Assembly: GCA_965277425.1 (NCBI GenBank)
Contig: CBDICR010000006.1
Span: forward strand, 372,001 to 436,000
DNA: 64,000 nucleotides
DNA from: Poindextera sp965277425
GTDB taxonomy: Bacteria; Pseudomonadota; Alphaproteobacteria; Caulobacterales; Caulobacteraceae
Reading direction: 5' to 3'
Shown here piece by piece: positions 60,309 through 64,000 of the stretch (positions are counted from its first letter, which is position 1; each line of letters starts with the position of its first letter). The position numbers and the translations under genes are program-made. The notes under the pieces are model-generated. The model ran no database searches. It had not been told where the DNA came from and saw nothing but the letters and a program-made list of their open reading frames with translations.

Positions 60309-62375
60309 TCAGACCTCTTGCGAGACCGCCGCGAAGCCGCGGCTGCGCATGAGCGCGTCGGGACCGCAGTCGCGACCGCGGAAGCGGCGGTAGGCCTCGG
60401 CGGCCTCGACCGTATTGCCGATGCTCAAGACCTCGTCGAGCAGCCTGGCGGCCAGGTCCTTGTCGTAGAAGCCGCCCGGCGCCTCGGCGAAGGCTTCGGC
60501 CGCGTCGGCGCTCAGCACGTCGGCCCAGATGTAGTTGTAATAGCCGGCGGCATAGCCCTCGCCGGAAAAGACGTGGGAGAAGTTCGGCAGGCGGTGGCGA
60601 AGGATGATCTCCCTGGGCATGCCCAGCCGCTCCAGCGCCTGGCGCTCGAAATCGCGGGCGTCCAGGGCCTCGTCGGCGCCCAGGTGGGCTTCCAGATCGA
60701 GGATGGCGCAGGCGAGGTATTCGGTGGTGTTGAAACCCTGGCGGAAATTCTGCGCGGCCAAAAGCTTGTCGGTCAGGGCCGCCGGCATGGGCGCGCCGGT
60801 CTGATAATGCACGGCGAAGCGCGAGAGCAGCTCGGGGGTCGGCAGCCAGCGCTCGTTGAGCTGGCTGGGCAGTTCGACGAAGTCGCGCACCACGCTGGTG
60901 CCGGCCAGCGAGGGATAGGTCACCGCCGAGTTCAGCCCGTGCAGGCCGTGGCCGAACTCATGAAACAGGGTCACCGCGTCGGTCCAGGAGATCAGCACCG
61001 GCTCGCCAAGCGCGGCCGGCATGAAGTTGGAATTGTTGGAGATGATCGGGGTGACGCCGGCCAGTTTCTGCTGGGTGCGATATTCGTTCATCCAGGCGCC
61101 GGACGACTTTCCCGGCCGGGCGTAGAGGTCGAAATACCACAGGCCGACGCGCTGGCCGTCCCGCGTCACCTCGAAGACATCGACGTCGAGGTGGTAGACC
61201 GGCAGATCGTGGACCTGGGTGAAGGTCAGATCGAACAGTTGGCCCGCCGCCCAGAACATGCCGTCGCGCAGCTTGCTTAGCTGCAGATAGGGTTTCACCT
61301 CGTCGTCGGAGAGGTCGTACTTGGCCTTGCGCAGCTTCTCCGCATAGTAGCGGTAGTCGAAGGCCTCGAGCGGCTCGTTGGAGCCTTCGGCGGCGGCGAT
61401 CGGCGCCATCTCGGCGATCTCCTCGCGGGCGCGGGCGACGGCCGGCGTCCAGACCTGGCGCAAAAGGGCCATCGCCGCGTCAGGGGTCTTGGCCATCTGG
61501 CCGTCGGCGATCCAGTGGGCGAAGGTCTCGAAGCCGAGCAGGCGAGCCTTTTCCACGCGCAGCCTCAGCACCTCGGTCATGATCGGATTGTTGTCGTGAT
61601 CGCCGGGGTTGTCGCCGCGGCTGGCCCACATGGCGAGCGCCTTCTCGCGCAGGTCGCGGCGTTCGGAGAAGGTGATGAACGGATCCATGGAAGAGCGGGT
61701 GTTGGCGATCACCCACTGGCCCTTCAGGCCGCGCTGCTCGGCGCTGGCGGCGGCCGCCTCGATCAGGTCGGCGGGCAGGCCGGCGAGATCGGCCTCGGCC
61801 TCCAGCACCAGCGACAGCCCCTCCTCGTCGGCCAGGATGTTCTGGCTGAAGGCGGTGTAGAGGCTGGCCAGGCGCTGGTTGATCTCGGCCAGCCGGTGCT
61901 TTTCGGCGTCCGGCAATGCGGCGCCCTGGCGGGTGAAGCGGCGCCAGATCACGTCGGTCAGGCGCTGCTGTTCGGCGCTCAGGCCGCTGGTCTCGCGCGC
62001 CTCGTAGACGGCGCGGATGCGCTCGAACAGCGGCCGGTTGTGCATGATCTCGTCGCGAAAGGCCGCCAGCTTCGGCGCCGCCTCGCGCTGCACCGCCTGC
62101 ATGGCGGGCGTGTTCATGGTCGAGGTGAAGGTCCCCATCAGCGAGGTGGCTTGGCGATAGTCGCGGCCGGATCGTTCCATCGCCTCCAGCGTATTGGCGA
62201 AGCTCGGCGGCGCGGGGTTCTCCGCGATCGCCGCGATTTCGGCCCGATAGCGCACCATGGCCTCCTCCAGCGCCGGGGCGAAATGCTCGACCTTGACCTG
62301 GTCGAACGCCGGCCCGCCGCCGTGCGGACCCACCCAGGGCGCGAGCACGGGATTGTCGGCGAGCGTCGAGGTCAT
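60309..62375 (-). CDS. M3 family zinc metallopeptidase (oligopeptidase A/dipeptidyl carboxypeptidase)
   Basis: Cytosolic thimet-type peptidase that degrades oligopeptides. The 688 residues have the zinc motif FHEFGHGLHGLNS near residue 470 (HExxH as HEFGH) with the third ligand Glu about 25 residues on (RDFVELPSQLNERW), and the C-terminal FSHVFSGEGYAAGYYNYIWADVLS typical of substrate closure. No signal peptide. Start 62375 (MTSTLADN) is used; an upstream TTG is less likely. PrlC and Dcp types cannot be separated with confidence. Confidence 0.94.
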   Translation of the reverse strand: MTSTLADNPVLAPWVGPHGGGPAFDQVKVEHFAPALEEAMVRYRAEIAAIAENPAPPSFANTLEAMERSGRDYRQATSLMGTFTSTMNTPAMQAVQREAAPKLAAFRDEIMHNRPLFERIRAVYEARETSGLSAEQQRLTDVIWRRFTRQGAALPDAEKHRLAEINQRLASLYTAFSQNILADEEGLSLVLEAEADLAGLPADLIEAAAASAEQRGLKGQWVIANTRSSMDPFITFSERRDLREKALAMWASRGDNPGDHDNNPIMTEVLRLRVEKARLLGFETFAHWIADGQMAKTPDAAMALLRQVWTPAVARAREEIAEMAPIAAAEGSNEPLEAFDYRYYAEKLRKAKYDLSDDEVKPYLQLSKLRDGMFWAAGQLFDLTFTQVHDLPVYHLDVDVFEVTRDGQRVGLWYFDLYARPGKSSGAWMNEYRTQQKLAGVTPIISNNSNFMPAALGEPVLISWTDAVTLFHEFGHGLHGLNSAVTYPSLAGTSVVRDFVELPSQLNERWLPTPELLSRFAVHYQTGAPMPAALTDKLLAAQNFRQGFNTTEYLACAILDLEAHLGADEALDARDFERQALERLGMPREIILRHRLPNFSHVFSGEGYAAGYYNYIWADVLSADAAEAFAEAPGGFYDKDLAARLLDEVLSIGNTVEAAEAYRRFRGRDCGPDALMRSRGFAAVSQEV

Positions 62376-62433
62376 CAGCGAAACTCCGGTCAAGAGCGGT
62401 CATCCTAGCCCCTCATCCACGCCCATAGAACCC

Positions 62434-62511
62434 GTCATCCCCCGTTGGAGCCGCACTAGCGGCGGAATGCGGGGGACCCATGGACACTGACCATAGACGG
62501 TGATCATGGGT
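62434..62511. repeat. Intergenic palindromic repeat cluster
   Basis: In the 218-bp gap between the divergent M3 peptidase and hydrolase genes. GTCATCCCCCG (62434-62444) faces CGGGGGAC (62470-62477), and ACCCATG (62476-62482) faces CATGGGT (62505-62511). Together they look like a degenerate interspersed palindrome of the kind common between genes in this genome. Confidence 0.5.
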
Positions 62512-62593
62512 GCCCCGGACAAGAGCCGGGCCATGACGATGATGACTGCCGGCCTCTGGAACCCATCGCCTCACATCGGCTAAAGGAGGCGCC

Positions 62594-63466
62594 ATGATCG
62601 AACATGGACCCACCTCGCAGAGCTACATCTCGCAGCGCCTGCGCCTGCGCTATGTGGACTGGGGCAACCCATCCGCCCCGCCGCTGATCCTGGTGCATGG
62701 CGGCCAGGACCATTGCCGCAACTGGGACTGGGTGGCTCAGGATCTGCGCCGCGACTACCACGTCATCGCGCCGGACCTGCGCGGCCATGGCGACAGCGCC
62801 TATTCGCCCAGCGGCGACTATGGCCTGGGCGCCTATGTCTACGACCTGGCCCAGCTGATCCACCAGCAGGGCCTGGCGCCCGTGCGGATGGTCGCCCATT
62901 CGCTCGGCGGCAACATCGCCCTGCGCTACACCGGGGTCTATCCGGAGACGGTCTCCAAGCTGGTGGCGATCGAGGGCATGGGTCCCTCGCCCTCGATGCT
63001 GGCCAAGCGCGCCCAGACCGCCGCGCCCGAGCGCATGAGAAACTGGATCGAACACAAGCGCGCCCTGGCCGGCCGCACGCCGCGCAAATACGCCTCCATC
63101 GAGGAGGCGTTCGCGCGGATGCAGGCGGAGAACAAGCATCTGACGCCCGAACAGGCGCGCTATCTGACCGTGCACGGCGCGGCGCAGAACGAGGACGGCA
63201 CCTATAGCTGGAAGTTCGACAACTATGCTCGCTCATCATCGCCAGCCGACCTGTCGACCGAGGAACTGCATGAGCTTTGGGCCAACATCACCTGTCCGGT
63301 GCTGTTCGTGAACGGCAAGGAGAGCTGGGCCTCCAACCCGCAGACCGACGGGCGCATGGCCCACTTCAAGGACGGCCGTGTGGTCGAGTTCGAACGCGCC
63401 GGTCACTGGGTGCATCACGACCGGCTGGAGGACTTCCTGAAAGAGGTGCGCGCCTTCCTGCTTTAG
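62594..63466 (+). CDS. Alpha/beta hydrolase
   Basis: A 290-residue alpha/beta hydrolase. LILVHGGQDHCRNWDWVAQDL near residue 31 (oxyanion HG), DLRGHGDSAYSP near 60, nucleophile elbow VAHSLGGNIALRY near 100 (Ser in SLGG), and C-terminal AGHWVHHDRLEDF with the catalytic His near 273. Asp in the NGKESW region is not clear. GGAGG precedes the start. No signal peptide; substrate unknown. It overlaps the convergent kinase gene end by four bases. Confidence 0.9.
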   Translation: MIEHGPTSQSYISQRLRLRYVDWGNPSAPPLILVHGGQDHCRNWDWVAQDLRRDYHVIAPDLRGHGDSAYSPSGDYGLGAYVYDLAQLIHQQGLAPVRMVAHSLGGNIALRYTGVYPETVSKLVAIEGMGPSPSMLAKRAQTAAPERMRNWIEHKRALAGRTPRKYASIEEAFARMQAENKHLTPEQARYLTVHGAAQNEDGTYSWKFDNYARSSSPADLSTEELHELWANITCPVLFVNGKESWASNPQTDGRMAHFKDGRVVEFERAGHWVHHDRLEDFLKEVRAFLL

Positions 63467-64000
63467 GCGCGGGCCTCCGCCGCGGGCTCCGCCGCCGCGG
63501 CCTGACTCTCGTCGATGGCCTTTTCGAGCGCCTGCAACAGGGCGACGGCGATGATCGGCTTTGGCAGGTGGTCGTCGGCGCCGGCGGCGGCCGAACCCTC
63601 GAGGTGTTCGGGCATGACGTTGGCGCTGAGCACCAGGATCGGCGTGCGCCGCGCACCGGTGTTGCGCTCGTGGTCTCGGATGAGCCTGACGGCGGTGAAC
63701 CCGTCCATGACCGGCATCTGGATATCCATCAGGACCGCGTCGAACGGCTCGGCCTTGAACGCTTCGACGGCCTGGGCGCCGTCCTCGACCGAGACCAGGA
63801 CGACGCCGGCGCTTTCCAAGATCAGACGCACCACCTCGCGGTTGGTCGCGTGGTCGTCAGCCAAGAGGATGCGCACCGCGCCGGGCTCGGCCTCGTCCGC
63901 GGCCTCATCTAAAGCCTCGGGCGCCGGCGCATCGATGCGCGGCGTGAAGACCGGCGCCGGCGCCTTGGCGGCGGCTTCGACAGGCGCGCAAGCGGGGAGC
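63463..64000 (-). CDS. Hybrid sensor histidine kinase, C-terminal receiver domain (partial)
   Basis: The frame is open to the right edge of the window, so only the C-terminal 178 codons are visible. The first ~40 are an Ala/Pro/Glu-rich linker (PAPVFTPRIDAPAPEALDEA), followed by a receiver domain: acidic pair in RILLADDHATNREVV, phospho-acceptor Asp in DAVLMDIQMPVMDGF, Thr/Ser in ILVLSANV and Lys in DHLPKPI. A linker of this type before a receiver with MDIQMPVMDG points to a hybrid kinase, with the kinase domains beyond the edge. A GTG at 63876 could also start a lone receiver, but the linker is in frame and open. Confidence 0.75.
   Translation of the reverse strand, partial: LPACAPVEAAAKAPAPVFTPRIDAPAPEALDEAADEAEPGAVRILLADDHATNREVVRLILESAGVVLVSVEDGAQAVEAFKAEPFDAVLMDIQMPVMDGFTAVRLIRDHERNTGARRTPILVLSANVMPEHLEGSAAAGADDHLPKPIIAVALLQALEKAIDESQAAAAEPAAEARA

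Overview
The window is about 64 kb of very GC-rich, densely coding chromosome. Three things place it in the Caulobacteraceae (Caulobacter/Phenylobacterium-like Alphaproteobacteria): a podJ polarity gene whose promoter carries a full CtrA box, a near-consensus DnaA box and several GANTC (CcrM) sites; an imuA-imuB-dnaE2 SOS mutagenesis operon preceded by the alphaproteobacterial SOS box GTTC-N7-GTTC; and a perfect EcfG-type general-stress promoter (GGAAC-N16-CGTT). No rRNA, tRNA, CRISPR array or prophage was seen.

Layout. 1-8.6 kb: pgsA (partial) and uvrC, a DUF2214-like membrane protein, a GNAT protein, a three-gene unit (membrane protein, small HTH regulator, alpha/beta hydrolase), an acyl-CoA synthetase and a HAD hydrolase. 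8.5-13.6 kb: a TetR repressor divergent from a NodT-EmrA-EmrB tripartite efflux operon, with a 19-bp palindromic operator between them. 13.6-23.7 kb: a mosaic of siderophore-interacting protein, PfpI, hydrolase, small secreted proteins, FAD enzymes, an AAC(6')-like acetyltransferase, a 5'-nucleotidase-like protein with a changed active site, an eroded ParD/ParE pair and a Baeyer-Villiger monooxygenase. 23.9-29.1 kb: TPP riboswitch and thiC, a GFA protein, a DUF4919-like protein and Kup. 29.2-34.9 kb: imuA-imuB-dnaE2, with dnaE2 carrying an in-frame palindromic repeat. 35-40 kb: an RsmC-like methyltransferase, tlyA and podJ. 40-53 kb: glycosidase, natural poly-histidine protein, cytochrome b561, the lhr-like helicase/pdeM pair, VOC, UspA, gamma-glutamyltransferase, vapBC and an IS630-family element. 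53.4-64 kb: hpt, zinc-ribbon protein, ftsE-ftsX-ydcF-plsC-acid phosphatase operon, DUF4112, HicB-like, M3 peptidase, hydrolase and the end of a hybrid histidine kinase.

How the genes work together. DNA-damage tolerance is the strongest theme (uvrC, imuA/imuB/dnaE2, lhr-like helicase with pdeM). Envelope growth and polarity is the second (pgsA, plsC, ftsEX, podJ, ydcF). Palindromic repeats are frequent, and two lie inside reading frames (dnaE2 and ydcF) without breaking them. I found no clearly new multi-gene system. The most unusual items are the repeat-invaded genes, the poly-His protein, the stress-promoter-driven Gly/His/Tyr-rich protein, the orphan 13-bp operator of the siderophore gene and the 5'-nucleotidase lacking its catalytic dyad.
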